Shown in pieces: positions 12,776-25,200 of a DNA stretch of 64,000 bases. Numbering within the stretch: the first letter of the stretch is position 1; every line of letters begins with the position of its first letter. Position numbers and translations under genes: made by a program. Source of the DNA: Agelaius tricolor. Lineage: Eukaryota; Chordata; Aves; Passeriformes; Icteridae. The DNA is taken from contig JALJCS010000015.1 in the NCBI GenBank assembly GCA_023055355.1, positions 16,667,516-16,731,515 on the forward strand, given 5' to 3'. The notes under the pieces are model-generated. The model did no database searches, was not told the origin of the DNA, and saw only the letters and a list, made by a program, of their open reading frames with translations.

Positions 12776-13287
12776 TTTTTTGAAGAGCATCTATAAACAC
12801 ACCATAATTATTCCAGGTATTTGTCTCCTCTAGGTTATGATCTGGATTCATCACATAATGGCACGTGATTTATAGCACATAACCTCTGCTACCAGCTTGG
12901 GAAGCAGAGGAAATCTCTGCATCCATCCACACAGCCTTTCAGTTATCGACCTGGGTGTTAGTAGGGCCAAAAAGATAGCGACAGCCGCCAGTAAAAAAAG
13001 CAATCAAACAACATCCATTGACAGAACTCACCAGTCCCCATGGACTGGCTGCAACTTCTCAGTTTCAATGTCCAAATATAGTAGGATAATCACAGGGCTG
13101 ATGTATCCGCTGTCCAGTCTCCACTTATCAGCACTTTTTTTTTTTCTTTTCTTTTTTACCATGGAGATTAAAGGACTAATTCCAGAGAGGAGTTCAGCGG
13201 TGGAAATGAAAGCAGGAATAATAATACAAACAATAGTCAGGAAGGTTTTGTTTTTAAAGTACAGAAAAGAAATGCCTTGTTTAAGCA
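12776..13287. other. Noncoding DNA with a pyrimidine tract
   Basis: A T-dominated tract lies at 13135-13157 and is followed by an accATGG context. A 164-codon plus frame (12897-13391) crosses this region but has no recognisable protein and runs into a fossil-repeat module at 13288-13340, so I do not call it a gene. The part at 12945-13060 reads like slowly evolving noncoding DNA, but that is only an impression. Confidence 0.45.
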
Positions 13288-13340
13288 TCCTGAAGTCAGA
13301 TGAAAAATTCCCATTGACCTCTCAGGAGGTTAAAATCAGG
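13288..13340. repeat. Copy A of the TGAAGTCAATGG palindromic fossil
   Basis: Contains tcctgaagtcagatgaaa (13288-13305), then ttcccattgacct (13308-13320) and a taaaatcagg end. This matches the order TGAAGTCAATGG, short spacer, CCATTGACTTCA, then 'ggatcagg' also seen near 29636, 40091, 52985 and 55493. It is diverged, and the family name is unknown to me. Confidence 0.45.
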
Positions 13341-14539
13341 TTCTTAAAGACATTACTCAATGCCCCAGGAAATGCTTCAATTCATTTATGATATAATCTC
13401 TTCCAAAAAAGAGCTTTAGCAGTAAAAAAACCTTATGTGTTGTCTAGGTAGAACTCAAGTTATTCTGGCTGAAAATCAAATGTCATCTTCAAAAGTCCTA
13501 AGGAGCCTCTCTCAGGCTGCATTGAGTTACTACAGATGACTCTTTATCCAGAAAAAAATCACAGTAACAAGCTTGTTCACCGTAAAAGTCAATACACTCT
13601 TCCAAGAGCAAGACTTCTTGTTGATCAGCCTTTAGGACCTTAACATTGTGTACTGTCCAAAAGTGAGCCCTTCCAGGGCCCAAGGCAAACCTTAGACCCA
13701 CTCATAAGGAAAAAATCAACCTCTTAAGCATGTGGTGTGGATGAAAAGTGTGATGGAAATGTCTTTCCTACAAGGATCTGGATTGTGGATCCACAGAGCT
13801 GAAAGTTAGTCTGGGCTGTTATCGCTCTCTTGGCATAAGCAGCCAGTCCCATTTCATGCCTCAAATACCATGGAGCCAGAGCTCAAACTAAATGCTGTAA
13901 GCAAAGTAATAAACAGATTTGTCTACTTTTCAGTGAAAGACATTCAAATGAATGAATCCTAAAACATCAACTAGAGACAAACAAAGGTGCCAACAACCAG
14001 GCTGTCTCTTTTGTCTGTGGTACTTCTTCAGTGTGCATGGAAGACAGGTTCTCAGACTACTTTAAACCAGTGAGGTTTAAAGTGTGTACCTGTGGGGTAC
14101 ACATAACTAAAGGTCTCATTGTCTCTAAAGTCACTGTTGAGAAACTAAAGGAGATGTCATGGACTTCAATTCCTGAGCAAAATCCTTGTGCCCACAATAA
14201 CTTCTCAGAAAAGAGCTAACGTGATACAGAAAAAGGAGGAGAGGCATTTGGTTCCAAAACTGAGGGAAAGTAAATCAATTCAGGAACATTGGTTGGAAAC
14301 TCCAACCAAAAAACCTGCATTTGTTAAGAACTTGGCCTTAGATTTTAATTCTGTGTCTCTGTAGTACTGTCTCTTTTTCTTCTACTTTTGCAAGCTATCC
14401 CTCCTTGAGTAATAGGCATCCAAAAGAGAGATAAAAGTATGTTGCAGATCGAGAAATTGTATGAGTACTCACTGTATGGAAGCTGCAGAAACACAGACAT
14501 ATTTTCCAGGCTTTTCACTAATTACAACCTCTTACATAA
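13341..14539. other. Unique noncoding DNA
   Basis: No gene or repeat recognised. Frames of 67 and 62 codons (13498-13701 minus, 14031-14219 plus) are unremarkable. Confidence 0.55.
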
Positions 14540-15010
14540 CCACGATTGCCTGCTAGGCCTGGACATATGTTATTATAAAGCTTCCCCCAACGCATCCAAA
14601 GCTATAAACCATGGTTAGCAAATAAAACTCTCACTGAAGTTTCATATTGTCTCCCATGTAAGCAGAGGGTAGATGACCTCATTAAGAATGCACATGACCT
14701 CTGGCTGATGTGCTGGAGCTGCCACAGGCTGCAAAGGAAGGCACAGACACGGTTGGATTTCTGCTTCCGTCCCAATCTTTAAACGTTGGCTACTGCTGCT
14801 TTAAATATTTATAGCAGATGCAGGAAGTGTGGCTTGAATATAATGGAAAGAGAGAGATGGTGAGAAACTCATTCTCTCCAACTTTTGTTTCACTTTAATC
14901 CCTGGTTGCTGGAAGTCAGGAATTTTGATACGATATGTTAGTGCTAACAGTGGCGGCTGTAGATTTAGTAGGCTCTGGGCCCCTTAGCATAGGGTTAAAT
15001 GTCAAAAGCA
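14540..15010. promoter_or_regulatory. Candidate conserved noncoding element
   Basis: Unlike its surroundings, this block has no simple repeats and contains a dense mix of possible factor-binding words, such as gctttaaatatttatagc (14799-14816), caggaagtgtggctt (14821-14835, an ETS-like core next to a RUNX-like tgtggct) and tagtgctaacagtggcgg. It reads like vertebrate enhancer DNA. This is inference from texture only; a cross-species alignment is needed. Confidence 0.22.
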
Positions 15011-15069
15011 GAGGAGGAAGCTGTCTGCAGTGAATGTGAATTAAGTTTTCCCTTCCTCAGCAAACCAGG

Positions 15070-15084
15070 AAAAAAAAAAAAAAA
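15070..15084. repeat. Poly-A run of 15
   Basis: Uninterrupted A run in noncoding DNA. No retroposed gene body was recognised upstream. Confidence 0.95.
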
Positions 15085-15269
15085 GCAGAAACTTCTGTAG
15101 CATTGCATGGTAACACCTAATGTCTACTTCAAGACATCATTTCCTGCACTACCTGTGAAGGAAACCCCTGGTACCACGGGGGCTGCCTTTGTTTCAAGGT
15201 GTTCACTCTAAATCTCATCTTGCCTTTGTAAGAGTCCATCATTTCCCCCTCTCCCCTTCTGGCCTTGCC

Positions 15270-15390
15270 ACATATGACATAAATAAAACATTATTAATTA
15301 TATTAATCAATGATGATGTATCCTGTTCTTATAATCAATCCCATTCATTACAGTGGAATCTCACGTAATTATGAACGTTTGTTAGAGAGT
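15270..15390. promoter_or_regulatory. AT-rich homeodomain-site cluster
   Basis: Repeated ATTA/TAAT words occur (ttattaattatattaatc at 15290-15307, cacgtaattatgaacg near 15363), with an ataatcaatccc word. The cluster is consistent with homeodomain/PBX-type binding DNA, but AT-rich background produces such words often. Tentative. Confidence 0.18.
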
Positions 15391-15608
15391 CAAGCTGGTA
15401 GTTCAGAGCCAATAACAGTTATTAGCCAATAATGATACTCCCCACTCCTTACAGAGGGAGCATCTTTATCCTGTGAGCTCAAGGGTGCATTGGAAGAGGA
15501 CCCAGCTGTTCTCAGAGATGGAAGTGCAGTGCTTGGGCATGAGAAAGGTCCCTCTGACAGTGTAACACTGCTCAGATGGGCAGATGGCACTGCCTGCACT
15601 GTCTAGCA

Positions 15609-15692
15609 TGGGAAACTGAGGCAGGAGAAGTTACCTGACAGAAACCTGCTGACATGAGGGCTGACAATAAAACCAGATCTTTCTGCTCTAGC
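15609..15692 (-). repeat. MIR/CORE-SINE-like fossil, antisense
   Basis: The phrase gggaaactgaggcaggaga (15610-15628) followed by agttacctgacag and a later aaaaccagatctttctgc matches the reverse-complement MIR order 'gaaactgaggcacag..agttacttgccc..aacccaggtctttctg'. Boundaries are approximate. Confidence 0.5.
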
Positions 15693-17571
15693 AATAGGAG
15701 AAATTCTTACCCAAAAAGCTTTTTCTAAGAGCAAACATACCCTGAACTAGGCTTGACTCCAACAAGGCTGTGTTACATTATGATGATGATGGAGCTGAGG
15801 GAACAGTAAAAAGGGGGATTTTTATGACTTTTAAAAAAGAAGGGAAGATGTCTTTACCCTAATTTGTCAGTGGATTTGACAGACTCAAGAACAAGTGGGT
15901 ATTGTTGACAACATCCTCAAGACAAGAACTCATAGTGCCAAGTTTATTTATCCCTGACTTTCTGGATCCAGGAAAAAGGATATTTGTCTCTGGGAGTTTT
16001 GGTAGACTGAAGCCCTGAGAGATGCCCATTATGAAAGGCCAGGAGGACCTCAGGGAGAACACTCCCTCTCCGTGGGCGTTGGAGAAGGCCCCATGACAGT
16101 ATCTGCTGCTGAACTCTTCCAGATGTTGAAGATGGAGCTCAGACTTTATTCCACAGCTCACTCTTGCCTTCTGTTTTACAAGAATAAAAGGGGACTCACA
16201 GGAAGATCTGCAATTACAAGATCAAACTGTGCTTTGGGTGATGACAGAGTAAAGGAGGTTATGGGGCAGAAAAGATTCAAAATTTACCTGTCTGGTTTTC
16301 CATTTGATTTCTTTTTCTAGGCCAAAAAGAATTTCCTCACAAAACGAGCATTGGAAAATTACAGAATCAAAAGGAACATTTCTAGTCAAGCCATCCTGCA
16401 AGCACTGGAATTTACAGTGATTACCTTCTACCCTCCCCTGGGTCTCAAATGCAAGCTCCTGAAGGGATTCTCCTCTGTCTGGTGAGAGCTGAATGTACCC
16501 ACACATCATTTTCCACAAAAGTTGAAAGCACTGAACCTTGAAACCCCTGTTATCTGTCACATTTTGTCAAATAGGCCCCAACATAGAAGTCACTGGGGAA
16601 GGGATACAACAGACATATGCAGACTAAAAGGAGTGATAAACAAGCCTTTAGGAAAAGAAGATAAAAAGGAAACCAGAAAAATTATGAAAGTGTATAGCTG
16701 ATAAAAGAAAAAGTCTGCATTCTGAAAATTCAAAGTTTCACAGCAGTGCCGAGAATTATTAGACTGAAAAATTCCAGTCTTATTTTATAACACAAGTTTT
16801 CTAATTTTAAATAAAGGAAAATTATCTGAAACCCTAGTTTTGCTCAGACCCTCTGCAGTTGGTGATTTTTGTGTCAAAAAAAAAAAAATTCTGTGCAGTT
16901 TGCAACGACAAGAAAATAAGCACATGAGGTTATAATTTCCCTTTGTTCTGCAAGAGAAATTTCCAGAGAAGATGGAGCTGCTGGTTATTTCCATCCTCTA
17001 ATTAAGACACACAGCAATTCTGTTTGGCCTGACATACTCTCAAAAGGAGTACAGGCATGTAGCATGTCAGAGATAGTAACTGGAACAGCTTCTCTAAAAG
17101 CCTCTAGAATTATACCAAAAAGAACACTTTGATCCCTTCTGACCTACCAGTGAGTTCCCACATTAGCATGAAAACCTGACTCTAAAACCACCTGGAGATC
17201 TTGGGTCACCTGGAGCCCTTGGCTCCTCTCAGTCTGGCTCTGGCTACAAGACACAGAAATCATCCAACATAAGATGAGTTCACTTGTTTTCACCTTTTGG
17301 CCATTTTGCTGCATGCAACTGCTTGTACCAAGCCCAGGGAAGCTGGAACTTCACACAACTGGGTCACAAAGCTTCCACCTGAACTCAAAGCAGAGCTCCA
17401 GGGGTCAGGACTAAGATTAAAAAGGCTGATAATGTAAAAGTACAGAGAACATTCCTGCAACTGCTTAATGATGTGAGTAACCTCAGTAACACAGGGAAAT
17501 CCGCTGTGTAGCATAAGAAGCTGCAGCTGAGTCCCTGCCTGGCATTTGCAACTCCTGGGCAGCATCTTGCA
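15693..17571. other. Noncoding DNA, no gene seen
   Basis: Contains a 13-base A run (16876-16888). Frames of 60-112 codons overlap antisense at 15859-16560 without recognisable features. No known repeat was recognised. Confidence 0.55.
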
Positions 17572-18264
17572 TTGTTAATTTTAACTATACTTTTGCAAAG
17601 TGAAACACATTGCTGTTCTAGGCCATTTAGCCAGAATTTCATGGTAAATCTGAGCTATTTAGGACTCCTGCTCCGAGAGGTTTCTCATGGATTTCAAGGA
17701 GAGAACAGATCATACGCAGGGTGCAGTGATGAGGCCTTGAAATGGCAAAACCAGCCAAGAGTTCCAGTACAACACCTGAAATTGCCTCTATCTGCATTTG
17801 TCAGGGGACTGAGGGAAACCTACATCCCCCCAGGCTGCTTCTGGGTTCATGGGGAAGGTGAGAGACAGCCGAGACCTGCTGGGAATGGGCACAGAGGGGA
17901 CAGGGCACTGCTCAGTCCTGTGTGTGCTGCTGTAACACAGGAGCCTGCCCAAAGAAAGGAATTGTCTCCCTCCTGTTCCCACATTAAATTCACCTATATT
18001 AACTACCAAGGGGACACCATGCACAGCTCCAGCCATAGGAAGGTGCTCCACAAGCTGCAGAGTCTTGACTTTCTGAAAATCCTTGTGACAGATGTGCCCT
18101 GCCAAAGAGCAAGGCCCTTAGACCCTGACCAGGCACCAAAACAAAAAAAAAGAGCTGAGTTACAAGCAGCACCACAGAGGAAAACAGCAGTGATAGAGTT
18201 AAGCTGGAGATGCTTAAACTTCCATTTTTATTTTCTTTGGGGTTTGGATGGAGGAGGGCATTAA
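17572..18264 (+). other. Longest open frame, 230 codons, unrecognised
   Basis: An ATG frame of 230 codons, the longest in the window. The translation has a short hydrophobic start, a basic Lys/Arg-rich stretch near residues 185-205 and a glycine-rich end, but no domain or motif I recognise. Antisense frames of 105 and 98 codons overlap it, which suggests locally low stop density. It could be a very old pseudogene or lineage-specific transcript, but chance is the simplest reading. Confidence 0.18.
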
Positions 18265-21200
18265 GCCAGGGCTTCCTGAGTTTACTGCAGTTCAAAACCT
18301 GCAGTGCTGTGAGCAGGTGAGCACTTACATTTTCTTCCAGGTGACAATGTATCCAAGTATTTATGTGGTCAATAAAAAATTTCTACATTTTAGGACCTGG
18401 CCCAAATTCTCATCCTTACATCAGTCAGCATAATTAATATAACTTGTGTTCTTGTCTGTACAGCAGTTTTCTTTAAGTCTTTGTGTATAACCCCAGCACA
18501 ACAGATGCAAGGTCCTTTGTAGAACCTTTGCCAACAGGGAACAATTTTGTTTATCTCCTCACCTCAGTGATTGTCCCACATTTTTTATTCTCTCCCTAAA
18601 TTTCCCTCTGCACTAGTTTCTGCTTTAACCTTTGGCACTGCATTAGTTCCTGGCAGATTCACTTTACAGAAGGAAACAAACAAAGAGAAAATAATTTACT
18701 TGGGGACAACAGAAAATATTTGGCCCTTTTATAAAACTTTCTCTTCTAGTGCAGGAGTTTTGGGGTGAGGCTTTTGTTCAGTTTGATTTTATACTAACTA
18801 AAGCTACCTCAGGAAGTCAGTTTTACCTTGAAAATGTAAAAAAATCCCTGTGTTTCTACACAAGAACTATTTAATTTACAAAAAAAATTCTCTAGGCAGA
18901 GTTTTTCAACACACTAGCCCTCCACCCTTCATATGAAAGTATATAATAAATTTTTTTCTTTGGAAAAAACATACTTTTGGAACAAAATTTTATAAAGGTC
19001 TTCACTGTGTGACTCAAGTGTTCTAAGACCCTCATCATACAACCAGAGTAAACCACCACAACTGGCAAGAGCAGCACTAAAAGCTGGAAAAACAAGTTTG
19101 GACGGTACTGAGCTTAAAACCCACATTATACAAGGTACAGACACCAGCCCAGAAGCTACAGGAGCACCACTCTGCTGCTCTGGGAGCTCCAGAAGAAAAG
19201 GGGTTCTGATGAGGAAGACTCTGGTTAATCATCTCACCTAAGCACACATCCAGAGGAAAATATCAATGTTAAGGAGAGTTTGATGGTATCCTTCCACAGG
19301 GCATTTTACAGAGATTAGCAGAGATTACTCTTCCTGGCCTTCCCTGGGAGCAGGGCAGGAAAAGGCCCTGGAGATTAGGGCACAGTGGTTTTTAACTGAT
19401 AAGCTTTGCTTGGGTGGACTATAAAACAAACCTCTTGGAAAACACCTAAAAATCTTAACTTCTAGCTCACTTGGGTACACAGACTCAGAGACTCAGAGAA
19501 AAAAATAATTAAGGAAGGAGCTTGGAGAAATGTGGGAATGAAAGAGAACTCTACACTTACTACCATGATCATTCAATCCTCTGTTCTTTGAGCATTTGAG
19601 ATTGGCAATATTGCTTCCCTGATGGGCAGAACTGCTCATTAATATATGTGATACATCTGCTTCTCCATGTTGTACAGAGCAAGCAAAATCAATTCTGATT
19701 GTGAGCTTGAGCCTGCAGTGTAATAGAGACTATATCTGACAGCAGACTGAGCCCTATTTCCCCATTTCATAAAAAACATATGCTGTGAGATGATTAAGAT
19801 GTGCTCCCCTCTTTCATTCCTATCTGCTGAAGTTTCATGTGGAAACAGAGAATTTTTCAACTCAGAATTCCACACCTGATATCCTGGCTTTGCTCTGCAA
19901 CTGGCATTTATAAATTATCAGTGATCTGAGCAGTGTGCAGGTACCTTGGGCTCACTCAGGACACTGAACTGGTGCTGTGGTGTGTCACCCTGCAGTGACA
20001 CCTGCTCTGTGCAGTGCTGCTGCTGGGCCACACAGCCACCAACCCCTCACAGGGCACAGCAGCTCTTGTCCTAGCTGGTAAATTAATGTTGCAGTTATTC
20101 CAGTATCCAGCAAAGTATGAGACGACACTTCTGCAGATGCCTTGGCTACTCAGGCACCTCAAGTCTGCTGCTGTAACCATTTAACTGAATGGCATTCACA
20201 GGGACAAAAAAAAGAAAAGAACATCTTTAGTAATAGTGCTGCATCAGTTATCTGGTGCTTGTAAACCTGCCTCCCCGACCTCCTGACAACAAGGGAAATC
20301 AGACATTTTCACAGCACTGGAAGAACTTCTACAACTCTGTTTTATGCAGAACTCCACTCCAGGCCCTAAGGACCTGCTTTTTCATTTTATTGCTGGCCTT
20401 TTCTCTTCACCCTGACCTGCCTCTGTACTCCCAAGTTGCTCAGCCTTTATCTCCATGTAAAGAGGGCAAAAGCCTGCTATTCCATGTGCTATTCTGACAG
20501 GGAATTCCTGTCACAGGAACACTCGAGCCCTGCTACAACCTGACAACGAGATCTCCCCAAAAAGTTATTTCTGAGCACTCACTCCATATTTTAATGCACT
20601 AAGTGATGTGTTAGCTGCAGAAGAGAGAGAAAAGGAATAAAGGTTAATAATTACATTTTTAAGAGCCTGCAGCCTACAGGTTATCATCTGTGTGTTAGAG
20701 GTTGCAAAATCTTTTAGGAGTCAGTTGCTGTTACTCAGATAAAAAACCTGAATACATGTATGTAAAGCCACAAGATCAAACACATTACACATTGCTCCTG
20801 GCATGGCAAAACCAAAATAAAGCCCCTAGAACTTACAGACAACACATATACAAGGATTTGAATGAACCTCTTAATGCCTAACATTTATTCTAAAAGCAAA
20901 AGCGCCTAAAAAAGACCCCTGGTAGCAATTTTTGCATGGAAATTCAGTTTATCTGTTTATTTACCTACACAACCATCTTTCTGCTGTTTGGAATGTGGGT
21001 CTACACTACCAATGTCAATAGATTTAAAGCTTTTTAAGATTTCACATATTAAATACTCATCTGGGAAGGAAACCTAATTTAAATAATACTTCACAAAAGG
21101 ATGTGGAGTAACAGTCAGGCAATCAGTCATTTTCTCTTCCACTTCAGCAGGGTGTTGTGTGCTGTGCCTTTTTGCCTCTGGTTCTTACTGTTGCTGCAGT

Positions 21201-21489
21201 GCCACAATTGCTTCCAGAGCTGTTCTACATTTGCAACACAGCCCAAACCTAAGGCAAAACCAGCACCAACCCTTCTGCTCACTCCAGCAGGCTCTGGATC
21301 ATGGAGGCTTATGCAAAATCCATCTCCTGACTATGGCATCAAGCTGGGACACAATAAATCTTCACTGGATTCACACCTGTGTTCATTTAATGCTGCAGCT
21401 TCTGGTGGTGAATCCCAAAGAAAGCACCAGGCACCACAGTCAGCACCTCAAGATCTGGTAAAAACATCATGAACTGGTGTCATAAGTCA
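18265..21489. other. Noncoding DNA, no gene seen
   Basis: Ordinary unique sequence. Frames of 60-123 codons (the longest is plus 21101-21472, with an overlapping second plus frame) show no recognisable protein. No repeat family was identified. Confidence 0.55.
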
Positions 21490-21790
21490 TTCTTTTTACA
21501 CAAACAGAATCCTAAATACCAACTGATTGTTAAAAGGCCACTTACCAAGGTTTATTAAGTACATACAACATAAATCCATTTGGCATGTAATTAATTCAAA
21601 ATTACATGAGCACTAAATGTGCAATTAACTCTGCGAGGAATGTTTAGGCCTTTAACTGGCATTTACAAAGGAAGCTGCAAGTTTATTAGCTAGCAATTTA
21701 TTGCTAAAATACTGGCAATTCCTGAGTATGTTGATTGAAATCTCACTTACTATCACTATATCGTTATAGGGCAATTAAGGGTCTAAACAA
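21490..21790. promoter_or_regulatory. Candidate enhancer with paired inverted repeats
   Basis: AT-rich block with many TAATTA/ATTA words and two short perfect inverted repeats: catgtaatt (21584-21592) with aattacatg (21600-21608), and tagcaat (21691-21697) with attgcta (21700-21706). Palindromic homeodomain-type sites at this spacing are consistent with a cis-regulatory element. There are no simple repeats and no open frame. Function is inferred from sequence texture only. Confidence 0.28.
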
Positions 21791-22260
21791 CACTTCCAAG
21801 TAAATTAAGAAACAATGCAAGTTTCATGCATTAATAAGAATGCTGTTAACCACACAACCAACAGGTCCTTTATCAAAGAACAACAAGTGTGCTTTTCCTC
21901 AGCTGTGGAGAACCCTGTCAGCCATACCCCAAGCACTTCACCAACCTCCAAGGGAATATTAGGGACCTGCTGGCAAAATCCCACCACTATTGCCAGACAA
22001 GTATTCCACAGGACACTGCACAGCAGATTTTAGCCAAACAGCCACGATTTAGGGCCTCTTTTGGTCTGAAGTACAGCAAGAATAAAGCTCAGTTCAGATG
22101 CTGAAAAAGAGCAGAGCAAATCAGAGGAAGTGTGTCACCAATCCCTTTGTCTGGGAAGTTTTCTTCTTGGGCCAAGGCTAGCAAAGCATGTTTGCAGCAG
22201 GGCAGAGCACACTGACACAGGCACTGCCCAGTCTGATCTTCAGGCCCTGAGCCTGGTGGT
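21791..22260. other. Noncoding DNA with overlapping short frames
   Basis: Two plus frames and one minus frame of 60-72 codons overlap here, with no recognisable products. Nothing else is seen. Confidence 0.5.
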
Positions 22261-22299
22261 CAGACACATTTTAGGTATCAGACACATTTTAGGTATCAG
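22261..22299. repeat. 18-bp tandem duplication, two copies
   Basis: The unit cagacacattttaggtat is repeated exactly at 22261-22278 and 22279-22296, followed by cag, the start of a third. It is likely a local slippage product. Confidence 0.95.
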
Positions 22300-25200
22300 C
22301 ACTTCACTAGGAGTGGCACAGAAGTGCCCTCAGAGCCTGCACAACAGAGAAGTCTTTTGGGTTTTGTTTAAGAATCGTCAACAACAAAACTCCAGCTCAA
22401 AAGGCAAACACTAGTTTACAAATCAGCTAAATCTGGCAAAAGTTTGGATTCAGGCCCAAGCTTTGTGGCCTGGAGTTCTTTTTATGATGAACTAAATACT
22501 GAATCTGAGAATCCACAAATTTCTTGAAAATATGTACTTAATATGAACTTGGAGTCTAACCCCATAGTCCAAGTCTATTACTCAAGTCTATATACTCTCC
22601 TGGCTGGACATCCAGTTTATGATTACTCTTTTATCTCTGGAAAGCATAATCTGTCCATAGCAATGTCAACAGCCAGCCATCTGCAGCACATATTTTGCTT
22701 CCACTTATAACCTCCACCCTGTGATTCTCCTCATGCAAACCAAGAAGAAGCTCCCACTTGCCAGGACTTGGAGCTGTGCACCCATTCCCTGCTGCAGTCC
22801 CTGGGTCTCACACAGAGAAGGAAATTCCAGCCAAATGTACAGATGAAAACAGAGAAAGCTGCTCCCTTGCCTGGCCTGAGCAGTGTTTTGCCATCTAAGA
22901 TTTCAGCAGCACTGGGCTTCTCACTCTTGGGTTTGTTCTTCCCCCATCATGAAATTCTGTGCTATCAGTGAAAATTAATCCCTCTGCATTTTGTGGTAGA
23001 GCAAAAGGTTAGGAGGTGCCACAGAAAAAGGGAAGGGACAAACTGTTCAAGATTATCTTTTAGAGCTGGGGGTCAGGATCTTTTGGAGGATTGAGAAATT
23101 AAAAAAAAAATAAAGAGGAAAAAGAACCCACTCCAACTGATAAATAAGACAAGTCATATGTCCCTAAAATAGAGCCAAATTCCTTGGCACTCTCCTTTCC
23201 CTCAGTGAGATCTCTCCAGCCAGAAGAGGCAACATCTCTCCCTGCCCTGCAGTGAACCAAAGAAGCTTCAGGTGCCAGGGCTGCCCTGAGACCACCCTCA
23301 GCTGATGCCTCAGACCAAACACAGCTGCTGGGCAAGATGCTCAAGAGCACCTCATTGCTCACATGGCTCCTCAGACAGGCTCCACCACCTCTCTCCAACT
23401 CCTGCAACCCTCCCTAGGGTAAAGTATCCAAAATTCAGTGTTTCCCTTATATTATATATCACAGATATTTGTGGCAACACAACAACTCCACCCAAAAAGC
23501 CATGGATGCATTTTTCAGTTTGAGTAACTCTATTTAGCTGGAGCTGCCATAACTTTTTCTGGCTCAGTGGTGTGGTCAGGTGTTGGCCATACAACAGCAA
23601 TCTTCTAAAGGATCCAGAGATGCACAGGATCTAAAATTTGCAGAGAACAGAACAGGCACTGGAGGCTTTGAGAACACAGCAGCCAGACTGAAACAATCAG
23701 ACTTAGTAACTTCATATCCAACCTCCCCTCCCACAGAAAACCACTATTAAATCCAACACTTAGGAAAATCTAGGCAAAAGAAGGAAATGTTTATTGCTTT
23801 TTATTAATCTCCTCTTAATTTCAGTATTCTGGGGAAGGTTTGTTTGTTTTTTTAAGGAGCTTCACTTTTTACCACGCTCAGGGAATTTAGAGTTAAATGT
23901 AACTTATAGAATCCCAGGGCTCCAGCAACTGTTGGTGTTTCTCTTTAGAAAAATCTGAATGTAAATGTTACAAGTGACATTACTTTGAAGTTCTGTTCTT
24001 AGCTTTCCAGTAGATGTTTAATGACATCAGAAAACATTATCCAAGGCAATACAATTAAGCCTTCTCTAAAATCCCTGAACAAAAGATGTCCAGTACCAGC
24101 ACACATCCAGGACACTGGGAGCTGTCAGGTCCCCATGCTCACCCACACATTGGTGGGGGCAGCTCAGAGCAGGCTCAGATTCTCACTTGTTTAAAGCTGA
24201 TCCCACTGTGGGCACCATCGGCTGTCACACTTCTGGTAGCTGGGTTCACACACAGATTCCTGTCTCTGCATTTTTACAGTAACAAACTCACAGTTTCCAG
24301 GTTAATTTAATAACCAGACACTCCAGGTAATGGGAGTTAGCAGAGAGGCTGTGCTGGTGCCCTCAGAATAGCAGGATTATAAACATCAGATGGCTCAAAC
24401 CACACAATGCTTTTCCTGGGACTCTGATATGAAGATTATGAAGCAGACCAATGGAAGACACAAACTGTGGTACTCTCCTAGCAATTTCTAGTCCCAGCTT
24501 AAACACCATCTTGCTTAAATTGTCAGCATAAAATTACAACAAAGCACATTGGACTAATCTTGGGGTGCTGCAGTTATTTTACTCAGGGTCTGTATCAGGC
24601 TTTGAGTAGCTGTACACCAGGACAAACAGCCTCTGCTGAGCTTTTGTTTTACATATTATTACTGTTAATTTACATGCAATCTTCATTCAGTCCTGGCCAG
24701 GCCCTATTTTCTCAATCTCCACCTGTTCCTGTGTCACAGGGCATTTGTCTCTGGGCTGGATTGATGGAACAGTGGGGGGAAAGTTGATGGGGTGCTTCCA
24801 TGGAGATTCCTAAACCCCAGTAGATGCTGAAGAGGGGCTTATATGCACAAATATATTCACAAACAACAGCAAGAGAGCAGGATTTACTGGTGCCTGCCAC
24901 CGAGTCCTGAGTTATGATGAGGACTGTGTCAGTTGAGCTATTTTCAATGTTCTTTTGTTTAGGGTTGATTAGAAGTGCAGTCTGAGCTGTGCAGCTCCCA
25001 CTGGCAGCCTGATAAATACAGGCACAGCAGCTTTGTTGATTGTCCTCCTCTCCATTCCCTTTCACTCCCTCTCCTTAAAAATGCATTTCCAAAACTGCTC
25101 CATTCATTCTATAGTCAGGCCACCAAAGGAAATCAGAATTTACTGGAAGGCCTTCAGATTTCAGAAGGCTATTTAGGGGAAGTAAGAGGAAAAAGAAAAA

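Noticed and set aside
12897..13391. 164-codon plus frame with a pyrimidine tract (13135-13157) followed by an accATGG context, resembling a splice acceptor or start
   Set aside because: No recognisable protein, an antisense frame over it, and its end runs through a copy of a dispersed fossil repeat (13288-13340).
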